A stretch of 9,159 nt of DNA, from assembly GCA_004211235.1 (NCBI GenBank), contig SEEY01000327.1:1-9159 (forward strand), read 5' to 3'. Below, in pieces: positions 1 through 9,159 of the stretch (within the stretch, counting starts at the first letter, position 1; every line of letters starts with the position of its first letter). Below the pieces are notes generated by a model. That model had not been told where the DNA came from, did no database searches, and saw nothing but the letters and a program-made list of their open reading frames with translations. The DNA is from Rubrivivax sp. GTDB taxonomy: Bacteria > Pseudomonadota > Gammaproteobacteria > Burkholderiales > Burkholderiaceae. Position numbers and translations under genes: made by a program.

Positions 1-274
1 CCGGCCGGGCATAGACCTCGTCCCCCGGCTTGAAGCGCCGCACCTTCGCGCCGACCTTGGCGACGACACCCGCCACGTCGTGGCCGAGCACCAGCGGCAG
101 GCGGTACGGGAGGATGAGCTTGAACTCGCCGCTCCTGATCTTGGCGTCGAGCAGGTTGACGCCGGCGGCATGCACCTGCACGAGGACCTCGTTGTCACGG
201 AGTTCGGGTTCGGGCACGTCGGCCAGGCGCAAGGCGCGCTGCTTGCCGTAGCCATCGAGGAGAAAGGCTTTCAT
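1..274 (-). CDS. Zinc-independent medium-chain oxidoreductase (quinone oxidoreductase-like), N-terminal part, cut by window edge
   Basis: Only the first 91 residues lie in the window, and the gene runs off the left edge. They form the GroES-like N-terminal domain of an NAD(P)H-dependent medium-chain dehydrogenase/reductase. Visible motifs are GVNLLDAKIRSGE (about 38-50), GHDVAGVV (64-71, the family GHE/D-x-x-G-x-V signature) and GDEVYA (84-89). Asn sits where zinc alcohol dehydrogenases carry the catalytic Cys (GVN, not GVC), so this is probably a zinc-free quinone or enone reductase; the substrate cannot be named. I chose the ATG at 274 because GGAG (281-284) lies 6 nt upstream of it. An in-frame ATG at 280 abuts that GGAG and is too close. 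The gene begins 25 nt after the SDR stop on the same strand, so the two are probably co-transcribed under the upstream TetR regulator. The Rossmann domain is not visible. Confidence 0.88.
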   Translation of the reverse strand, partial: MKAFLLDGYGKQRALRLADVPEPELRDNEVLVQVHAAGVNLLDAKIRSGEFKLILPYRLPLVLGHDVAGVVAKVGAKVRRFKPGDEVYARP

Positions 275-280
275 GGTCAT

Positions 281-284
281 CTCC
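281..284 (-). promoter_or_regulatory. Shine-Dalgarno GGAG that fixes the oxidoreductase start
   Basis: GGAG on the minus strand lies 6 nt before the ATG at 274 and directly abuts the alternative ATG at 280. Normal spacing therefore favours 274. This is the clearest ribosome binding site in the window. Confidence 0.6.
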
Positions 285-299
285 GGTTGGGTGGGTGCA

Positions 300-1115
300 T
301 CACGGCTGCAGCCGCAGGTCCTTGCGGATGCCGGCATCCATCAGCGCGGCGGGCGCGAAGGTGCGCAGCAGGCGCAGTCGCGCAGCCAGGCCGCCGGCCG
401 TGTATCGGAGCTTGGGGCGGGCTGCCTGCGCTGCTTTCAGGACGACCTCGGCGACCACGCTCGGCGATTCGGCCGTCGTCATCACCTCATTGACCCGCTG
501 CGTCACTTGCGCCCGCACCAGGCGGTATTCGTCGAGCTGGCGGTCGGCTTCCATGAAGTTGGCATCGAAGGGCGTCTACGTGTAGGCCGGCTCGATGACC
601 GTGACCCGGATGCCGAGCGTGCGCAGCTCATGGTCCAGAGACTCCGAATAGCCCTCGATCGCGTGCTTGGTGGCGGCGTAGAGCGCGCCGTAGGGCATGG
701 GCAGGAAGCCCAGCACCGATCCGATGTTGATGATGCGCCCGCTGGCCTGCCGCCGCATGTACGGCAGCACCGCGCGCGTCATGCGCACGACGCCGAAGAA
801 GTTGGTGTCGAAGATGGCCTGCGCCTGTTCGAGCGAACTCTCCTCGGCGCCTGCGGGCGCGACACCGAAGCCGGCGTTGTTGACCAGCAGGTCGACGCGC
901 CCTTCCCGCTCGATGACGGTCTGCACGGCCGTCTGCACCGAGGCGTCGTCGGTCACGTCGAGCGCAAGCATTTCGAACGGCTGCGCAGCCGGCCCGCGGC
1001 CGCGCCGGCTCGTGCCGTAGACCGTGTGGCCCGCCCGGGCGAGGCGTTCGGCGGTGGCGAGGCCGATGCCGGAGGAGGCACCGGTGACGAGGGCGATCTT
1101 GCGGTTCGTGGTCAT
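300..1115 (-). pseudogene. Short-chain dehydrogenase/reductase gene interrupted by an in-frame amber codon (TAG at 576-578)
   Basis: The frame encodes a classical NAD(P)-dependent SDR of 271 codons, a normal length for the family. Seen before the stop: TGASSGIG cofactor loop (11-18), an SRR pair after the second strand (36-38) that suggests NADP preference, NNAG (79-82), Asn105, Ser133, and the catalytic Tyr146/Lys150. The frame reads EPAYT, then TAG at codon 180, then TPFDANF and 91 more SDR-like codons to a TGA at 300. Homologues usually carry Lys, Arg or Gln near this place; AAG or CAG to TAG is a single-base change. The truncated 179-residue product would keep the catalytic residues but lose the substrate loop and C-terminal helices, so it is probably inactive or unstable. 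A sequencing error, suppression or readthrough could also explain it. The start has only a weak GGAC ahead of it. It sits between tetR and the oxidoreductase and is probably operator-controlled. Confidence 0.85.
576..578 (-). other. In-frame TAG nonsense codon in the SDR gene
   Basis: On the minus strand the codons run ACG TAG ACG CCC TTC GAT. The flanks on both sides are in the same frame and both look like SDR sequence, so the stop is a point lesion and not a frameshift. It falls just after the conserved V-x-E-P-x-x-T segment that ends strand F of the fold. Confidence 0.85.
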
Positions 1116-1172
1116 GGCGTTTGTCCGGTGATGCGCGAGGTTAAAGAGGTCGGCGCCTTGCGGGCGATATGC

Positions 1173-1186
1173 ATGATGGTCGTCAT
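1173..1186 (-). promoter_or_regulatory. Third copy of the TetR operator, in the SDR promoter region
   Basis: The plus strand reads ATGATGGTCGTCAT. It matches the two copies at the tetR start at 12 of 14 positions, differing only in the central two bases (ATGATG-NN-CGTCAT). It is itself an imperfect palindrome (ATGA-x-G-xx-C-x-TCAT). It lies 58 nt upstream of the SDR start, just after a -35-like TTGCCA (1193-1198, minus strand). No convincing -10 was found. Repression of SDR and oxidoreductase by the adjacent TetR protein is inferred. Confidence 0.65.
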
Positions 1187-1222
1187 ATGTAATGGCAAAA
1201 AAAGGCCGGCGTGATGACAGCC

Positions 1223-1822
1223 TCAGCGGCCCGTCTTGCTCAGATGCTTCAGTGCTGCCTCGCGCAAACGATCCGCCAGCGCCGGCTCATCCACGGCGCG
1301 CGCCAGCACCAGGGCGCCCACCATCGTCGACAAGGTCACGAGCGCTCGCTCGTGCGCGCCTGGCTGCCCCCAGTCGGGCGACTGGCGGGCGATGAGGTCG
1401 ATGGTCTCCTTGACGTGCCGCGTCGTCACGCGCCGCACTTCGGGCGCCTGGCGTGGCGTCTCGGAACCCAGCGCCGCGAGCGGGCAGCCCAGTTCGGCGT
1501 GCTCGAGGTGTTCCCTGGAGAGATACGCCTGGAGCATCGAGGTCAGGGCGTCACCGGACGGCGAACCCTCGGCCATGCTCGCCGCGAGTGCGGCCGACTC
1601 GGCACAGGCCCGGCCCGCCGCCTCGGCCAGCATGGCCTCGCGCGACTCGAAGTGCGCATAGAAGGCGCCATGCGTCAGTCCGGCCTCCTTCATGATGTCG
1701 GCGACTCCGGTGCCGTCATAGCCGCTGCGCCGTATCGCGCGTGCGGCGGCGGCGACGATGCGTTCATGCGAGGCCTCCTTGGCAGCGGCTCTCGCGTTCA
1801 TGTCGGGTTTTGACTTTGGCAT
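1223..1822 (-). CDS. TetR/AcrR-family transcriptional repressor of the adjacent oxidoreductase genes
   Basis: A protein of about 199 residues with an N-terminal TetR helix-turn-helix. Seen: ERIVAAAARAIRRSGYDGTG (helix 1 and turn), VADIMKEAGLTHGAFYAHF (recognition region, ending in the usual Y-x-H-F), then an all-helical ligand domain containing GCPLAALGSE, typical of one TetR subgroup. The ligand is unknown. Possible starts are ATGs at 1834, 1831, 1822 and 1801. I prefer 1822, which has a weak GATGAG ahead; 1801 remains possible because a TATGAT -10-like element (1830-1835) would put transcription near 1823. All but 1801 lie inside the 38-bp palindrome, so autorepression is likely. The gene follows ligA on the same strand and precedes the SDR by 107 bp. 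Operator copies at its own start and in the SDR promoter region indicate a local regulon. Confidence 0.9.
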   Translation of the reverse strand: MPKSKPDMNARAAAKEASHERIVAAAARAIRRSGYDGTGVADIMKEAGLTHGAFYAHFESREAMLAEAAGRACAESAALAASMAEGSPSGDALTSMLQAYLSREHLEHAELGCPLAALGSETPRQAPEVRRVTTRHVKETIDLIARQSPDWGQPGAHERALVTLSTMVGALVLARAVDEPALADRLREAALKHLSKTGR

Positions 1823-1854
1823 GACGCTCATCATACATGATGCGCGTCATGCCA
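1817..1854. promoter_or_regulatory. 38-bp near-perfect palindrome: paired TetR operators over the tetR start
   Basis: Arms run 1817-1835 and 1836-1854. All pairs match except 1828/1843 and the central 1835/1836, starting from outer arms TGGCATGACG and CGTCATGCCA. Inside are two 14-bp boxes, 1821-1834 (ATGATGAGCGTCAT on the minus strand) and 1837-1850 (ATGATGCGCGTCAT on the plus strand), with centres 16 bp apart. A -10-like TATGAT (minus, 1830-1835) lies in the middle. The third copy in front of the SDR supports an operator function. As RNA the arms would also fold over the tetR start codons. It lies 8 bp past the ligA stop, but no U-run follows, so it is a poor terminator. Confidence 0.75.
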
Positions 1855-1862
1855 GCTCGGCT

Positions 1863-6068
<4,206 letters not shown>

Positions 6069-6088
6069 CGCCGCTGACGATGCTTGAA

Positions 6089-6112
6089 GCCGCCCGCCGT
6101 CGCGCGGGCGGC
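6089..6112. terminator. GC-rich hairpin between convergent GH51 and ytfL ends
   Basis: A perfect 9-bp stem (GCCGCCCGC and GCGGGCGGC) with a 6-nt loop lies 20 bp after the GH51 stop and 9 bp after the ytfL stop, which converges from the other strand. No U-tract follows on either strand, so it may block 3' decay or assist termination and is not a classical intrinsic terminator. Confidence 0.5.
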
Positions 6113-6121
6113 GGTGCGCGT

Positions 6122-7417
6122 CTACTTGCCTCGCGCCGCCGCGGTGATCATGACCTGGTCGACCCGGTAGCTGTCCACGTCCACCACCTCGAAGCGCCAG
6201 CCTTCCCATTCGACGACATCGGTGCGCCGCGGGATGCGACGCAGCATGACCATCAGAAAGCCGGCCAGCGTGTCGTAAGTGCCGGCGTGCGGCCAGGTCT
6301 CGATGCCGAGCGAGCGCTCCACGTCCGGGATGGGCGTGATGCCGTCGGCAAGGAAGGAGCCGTCCTCGCGCCGCACGATCTGTTCCTCGAAATGCGGCGA
6401 GACGAGGCTCCCCATCACCGTGTTCATCACGTCGTTCAGCGTGATGACGCCCACCACGCGGCTGTACTCGTTGACGACGACGGCGAAGTCCTCGTGCGCC
6501 TCGCGGAAGTGCGTCAGCATCTCGGACAGCGTCAGCCGGTCCGGCACGATGAGCACCTTCTTGACGAGCATGCCGCCCTCGTGCCGCAGCGACAGGCGCT
6601 CGCCGCGCAGCACGCGCTGGAAGAGATCGGTCGCATCGACATAACCCACCACCTGGTCGACATCGCCGTCGCAGACGAGGTAGGTCGAGTGCGGCGTGTC
6701 GGCAATGCGGGTGCGCACGAGCGCATCGTCGTCGTCACGTGAAAAGAAGACGATGCGCTCCCGCTCCGTCATCACCGTCTCGACGGTCCGCGTGTCCAGC
6801 TCGAACACGTTGGCGATGACCTGCTGTTCTTCGTCGGCGACGACGCCGGCCTGGTAGCCCGCCTCGGTCAGCGCCAGGATGTCGCGGTAGCTGATGGTGT
6901 CGTCGCGCCTGGCCGGCAACCCGAGCAGCCGGATCAGCCCTTCGGTGATGCTGCTGAAGAACCACGCCAGCGGCTTGAGCACACCGCACAGCGTCAGCAT
7001 GGGGCCGACGAGGGCCATCGCCACGCGCTCGGGCTCATTCATCGACAGCCGCTTGGGCACGAGGTCGGCCAGGACGATGAACACCGACGTGATGCTGATG
7101 AAGGACGCCGCAAAGCCGAGCGTCGCCGCCGTGTCGGGCGCCACGACGAGGCGCAGCAGGCCCTCGAAATGAGGCGTGAACGCCCCCTCGCCGACGATGC
7201 CGGCCAGGATGGCGACGGTGTTGACGCCGATCTGCACGACGGTGAAGTAGTCGCCCGGATGCTCCTGCACGGCCAGCACCCTGGCGGCGCGAGCGTCGCC
7301 CGAGTCGGCACGCTGCTGCAGGTTCAGCCGGCGCGACGCAGCCAGCGACAGCTCGGCCATCGAGAAGAAGGCGCTGCCGAGGATCAGCAGGCTGATCAGC
7401 AGCAGCGACATGGCCAT
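6122..7417 (-). CDS. ytfL: YtfL/PaeA-type inner-membrane protein (CNNM/DUF21, two CBS domains, CorC_HlyC)
   Basis: A 431-residue UPF0053 membrane protein. Family knowledge: E. coli YtfL, renamed PaeA, has been linked to polyamine (cadaverine/putrescine) export; 'hemolysin' in database names is historical. Seen: a CNNM/DUF21 domain with about four hydrophobic segments (about 4-20, 58-78, 100-120, 135-158), including SAFFSMAELSLAASRR and PGDYFTVVQIG; two CBS domains (about 213-270 and 285-335), the second with EDFAVVVNEY and GVITLNDVM; and a CorC_HlyC domain (350-428) ending EVVDVDSYRVDQ. Similarity to E. coli YtfL as I remember it runs the full length. The ATG at 7417 shares its A with the zipA stop (TGATG), indicating translational coupling; an ATG at 7411 is the alternative. 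An upstream extension to 8086 is only a shadow over zipA. The substrate here is inferred from the family. Confidence 0.93.
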   Translation of the reverse strand: MAMSLLLISLLILGSAFFSMAELSLAASRRLNLQQRADSGDARAARVLAVQEHPGDYFTVVQIGVNTVAILAGIVGEGAFTPHFEGLLRLVVAPDTAATLGFAASFISITSVFIVLADLVPKRLSMNEPERVAMALVGPMLTLCGVLKPLAWFFSSITEGLIRLLGLPARRDDTISYRDILALTEAGYQAGVVADEEQQVIANVFELDTRTVETVMTERERIVFFSRDDDDALVRTRIADTPHSTYLVCDGDVDQVVGYVDATDLFQRVLRGERLSLRHEGGMLVKKVLIVPDRLTLSEMLTHFREAHEDFAVVVNEYSRVVGVITLNDVMNTVMGSLVSPHFEEQIVRREDGSFLADGITPIPDVERSLGIETWPHAGTYDTLAGFLMVMLRRIPRRTDVVEWEGWRFEVVDVDSYRVDQVMITAAARGK

Positions 7418-8469
7418 CAGGAAAACAGCCGCCGGGCTGCCGACGACCCGGCCGCCAGGTCGCGCTCCGCCAGCGCTTCGTAGAGCTTCTTCAGTTCCAC
7501 GTCGATGGCCGCGAAGGCGTGCAGGCCCAGCACCTGGCCGCGGTCGTCGCAGACCTCGGCCTCCAGGTCTCGCGCCAGCCCGCGGGCGGCCTCCTGCCAG
7601 AGGGCGAAGGGCTCCTGCTCTGCTGGCGTCTGCGGCACGTCGAGCGACAGGGTCAGCTCGCGCAGCGATTGCGCCTCGGGGTCTTCGGCGAGCGCGGCCT
7701 GGGCATCGAACTGCAGCGTCAGCACGGGCGGCGCACCCTCCTCCGCCGACGGCAGCACGAGGCGGCCCGGCAGCGCGCCAGCGACGAAGCCATGGCGGCC
7801 GGCAGCCTGCAGCACGAAGCCCGGCGTCCAGGCGGCGGCCCGGGCGCGCAGCAGCAGCGCGAGCTGCGCGTCGTGGCTGGCGGCGAACTGGTCCAGCTCC
7901 CGGGCGCGGGCGACCACGTCCAGCATGTCCGGGAATTGCACGAAGCCGCCAAGGCCGTCGGCGAAGGCCTGGATCTTCTGCACGAACTCCGAATACTCGA
8001 TCTCGTTCATCGCGCCGCTGCGGTTGGCCATCTTCAGCCCGGCCTGGAACTCGCTGTAGCGCTGGCCCGGCGCCGGCAGCTCCCACTCGCCGGTCTCCGC
8101 GTTCAGGCCTTCGATCTGCAGCGGCTTGGTGCCCGCACGGCGGCTGCCGGGCTGGTGCTGCAGCGCCATCTCGCCGGAGATGGGCGCTTCGACCGTGATG
8201 GTGGCGATGGCGTCGATCAGCGCGTCAATGCGCGCCGATGGCCGGCGCACCGGGCGGGCAACGGCGGGAATGGTCGCCTCCAGCGGATCGGCCGCCGTGG
8301 CCGCCTCATCGCCGAGCGCCGGCGCGGGCCCGTCGAAGTGGGGTTCTTCCAGCGGCGGCACGGCGCGCTTCGGGCCCGCCTTGCGCGCCGTCCAGGCGCC
8401 GTGGGCGATCACCACGGCCAGCACAAGGCCGCCGAGGATGGCAAGGAGATGGGTCAGGGTCAGGCTCAT
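7417..8469 (-). CDS. zipA: Cell division protein ZipA (FtsZ-binding membrane anchor)
   Basis: ZipA tethers FtsZ filaments to the inner membrane and stabilises the early Z ring. This 350-residue protein has the expected layout: an N-terminal membrane segment (about 5-25) with cytoplasmic RKAGPKR after it, a Pro/Ala/Glu-rich linker (about 33-78), a middle region characteristic of betaproteobacterial members (about 79-200, with EGLNAETGEWE, YSEFQAGLKMANRSGAMNEIE and QKIQAFADGLGG), and the C-terminal FtsZ-binding domain (about 205-335, with GRHGFVAGAL, LTLSLDVPQT and DVELKKLYEAL). It is more divergent from E. coli ZipA than LigA or Smc are from theirs, so the call rests partly on position next to smc. 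The start at 8469 gives the membrane segment intact; no strong ribosome site is visible. Its stop overlaps the ytfL start by one base. smc lies 156 bp upstream. Confidence 0.93.
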   Translation of the reverse strand: MSLTLTHLLAILGGLVLAVVIAHGAWTARKAGPKRAVPPLEEPHFDGPAPALGDEAATAADPLEATIPAVARPVRRPSARIDALIDAIATITVEAPISGEMALQHQPGSRRAGTKPLQIEGLNAETGEWELPAPGQRYSEFQAGLKMANRSGAMNEIEYSEFVQKIQAFADGLGGFVQFPDMLDVVARARELDQFAASHDAQLALLLRARAAAWTPGFVLQAAGRHGFVAGALPGRLVLPSAEEGAPPVLTLQFDAQAALAEDPEAQSLRELTLSLDVPQTPAEQEPFALWQEAARGLARDLEAEVCDDRGQVLGLHAFAAIDVELKKLYEALAERDLAAGSSAARRLFS

Positions 8470-8625
8470 ATTCTTGTCAGCATTGTGTTCGGGCCGGGCG
8501 CCGGGCCGCTCCCAAGCCGGCCCGTTCGGCGATGTGCGAGCGGGGCAGCCGCGTGAGCATCGCCGTCCCCTCGGGGGACCGACCGGACTCGCTCGCTTTC
8601 AGCGACGCGAGGCTGGGCGAGGGGC
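8470..8625 (-). repeat. smc-zipA spacer with two hairpins, possibly a Burkholderiales intergenic repeat
   Basis: This 156-bp gap holds two adjacent stem-loops: GTCCCC-TCG-GGGGAC (8565-8579) and a 10-bp stem with one bulge (8588-8611, CTCGCTCGCT and AGCGACGCGAG). The CCCCTCGGGGG core resembles short GC-rich repeats seen in many Burkholderiales intergenic regions; copies elsewhere in this genome cannot be checked here. It could attenuate or process the smc-zipA transcript. No obvious promoter was found. Confidence 0.4.
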
Positions 8626-9159
8626 TCACGTTTCAGCCATCGCCAGCGCCTTGTCCATGTCCACGGCGACGATGCGGGACACGCCCTGCTCCTGCATCGT
8701 CACGCCGATCAGTTGTTCCGCCATCTCCATCGCGATCTTGTTGTGCGAGATGAAGAGGAACTGCGTGCCGGCGCTCATCTTGGTGACGAGCCGCGCATAA
8801 CGCTCGGTGTTGGCGTCATCCAGCGGCGCGTCCACTTCGTCCAGCAGGCAGAACGGCGCCGGATTGAGCTGGAAGATCGCAAACACCAGCGCAATCGCCG
8901 TCAGCGCCTTCTCGCCGCCCGACAGCAGATGGATGGTGCTGTTCTTCTTGCCCGGCGGCTGGGCCAGCACCTGCACGCCGGCGTCCAGGATCTCGTCGCC
9001 CGTCATCACCAGCCGCGCCTCTCCGCCGCCGAACAGCTCGGGGAACATGCGGCCGAAATGCTCGTTGACCTGGTTGAAGGTGGAACCGAGCAGGTCGCGC
9101 GTCTCGAGGTCGATCTTGTGGATGGCGTCTTCCAGCGTCTTGATGGCGCTGTTCAGGTC
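8626..9159 (-). CDS. smc: Chromosome segregation ATPase Smc, C-terminal part, cut by window edge
   Basis: The last 177 residues of the condensin ATPase that compacts and segregates chromosomes with ScpA/ScpB. The frame is open to the right edge of the window; the first internal ATG (9048) is not the start. Seen in this fragment: the end of the C-terminal coiled coil (about 1-30), [21 protein letters not shown] (28-48, typical of the head), the ABC signature [11 protein letters not shown] (78-88), Walker B and D-loop [13 protein letters not shown] (103-115), and the H-loop FISHNK (His139). This is the half of the head that completes ATP hydrolysis; the N-terminal Walker A half, hinge and most of the arms are outside the window. 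It lies directly upstream of zipA on the same strand, the usual betaproteobacterial arrangement. Confidence 0.98.
   Translation of the reverse strand, partial: DLNSAIKTLEDAIHKIDLETRDLLGSTFNQVNEHFGRMFPELFGGGEARLVMTGDEILDAGVQVLAQPPGKKNSTIHLLSGGEKALTAIALVFAIFQLNPAPFCLLDEVDAPLDDANTERYARLVTKMSAGTQFLFISHNKIAMEMAEQLIGVTMQEQGVSRIVAVDMDKALAMAET

Noticed and set aside
576..578. Programmed UAG recoding (for example pyrrolysine) in the SDR
   Set aside because: SDR enzymes are not known to need a non-standard residue here, no recoding genes are in the window, and the lineage does not normally use pyrrolysine. A simple mutation is more likely.
273..1214. 313-codon plus-strand frame opposite the SDR gene
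   Set aside because: The SDR motifs on the minus strand are unambiguous. The plus-strand frame has no family signature and is continuous only by codon bias; it does not explain the TAG.
1817..1854. Palindrome as the ligA intrinsic terminator
   Set aside because: It can form a strong hairpin but no U-run follows on the ligA strand, and the repeated 14-bp boxes plus the third copy near the SDR fit an operator better.
7418..8086. Upstream extension of the ytfL frame over zipA
   Set aside because: Homology to YtfL begins at the MAMSLLL start (7417). The extension overlaps zipA in another frame and reads as Arg/Ala/Gly-rich noise.

Overview
The window is high-GC DNA from a betaproteobacterium, most likely order Burkholderiales. 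The basis is the strong G/C third-position bias, a Burkholderiales-type LigA, and a short betaproteobacterial-style ZipA next to smc. It is ordinary chromosome carrying two accessory insertions. I found no phage, transposon, CRISPR array, rRNA or tRNA.

Reading the minus strand from right to left, the core block is smc (3' end only, 8626-9159), zipA (7417-8469) and a ytfL/paeA-type CBS-domain membrane protein (6122-7417, overlapping the zipA stop by one base), then ligA (1863-3890). smc, zipA and ligA are neighbours in many betaproteobacteria. Here the block is split by a GH51 alpha-L-arabinofuranosidase-family gene on the plus strand (about 3966-6068). It is divergent from ligA and convergent with ytfL, with a 9-bp GC hairpin between the convergent ends. 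A LacI-type operator half-palindrome sits in the ligA/GH51 gap, and the 5' end of the GH51 frame looks damaged or mis-framed.

Downstream of ligA, still on the minus strand, lies a small redox cassette: a TetR-family repressor (1223-1822), a short-chain dehydrogenase (300-1115) and a zinc-independent medium-chain oxidoreductase (1-274, cut by the window edge). The SDR gene is interrupted by one in-frame TAG (576-578), after which the reading frame continues intact for 91 codons. Three copies of a 14-bp motif, ATGATG-NN-CGTCAT, occur in the cassette: two face each other in a 38-bp near-perfect palindrome over the tetR start, and one lies in the SDR promoter region. This is a convincing self-contained TetR regulon.

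The core genes serve chromosome organisation (Smc), Z-ring anchoring (ZipA), envelope transport (YtfL/PaeA) and DNA joining (LigA). The accessory genes serve plant-polysaccharide breakdown (GH51) and a repressor-controlled reductase pair. The most useful leads are the TetR operator set, the nonsense codon in the SDR, and the GH51 insertion with its unresolved N-terminus.
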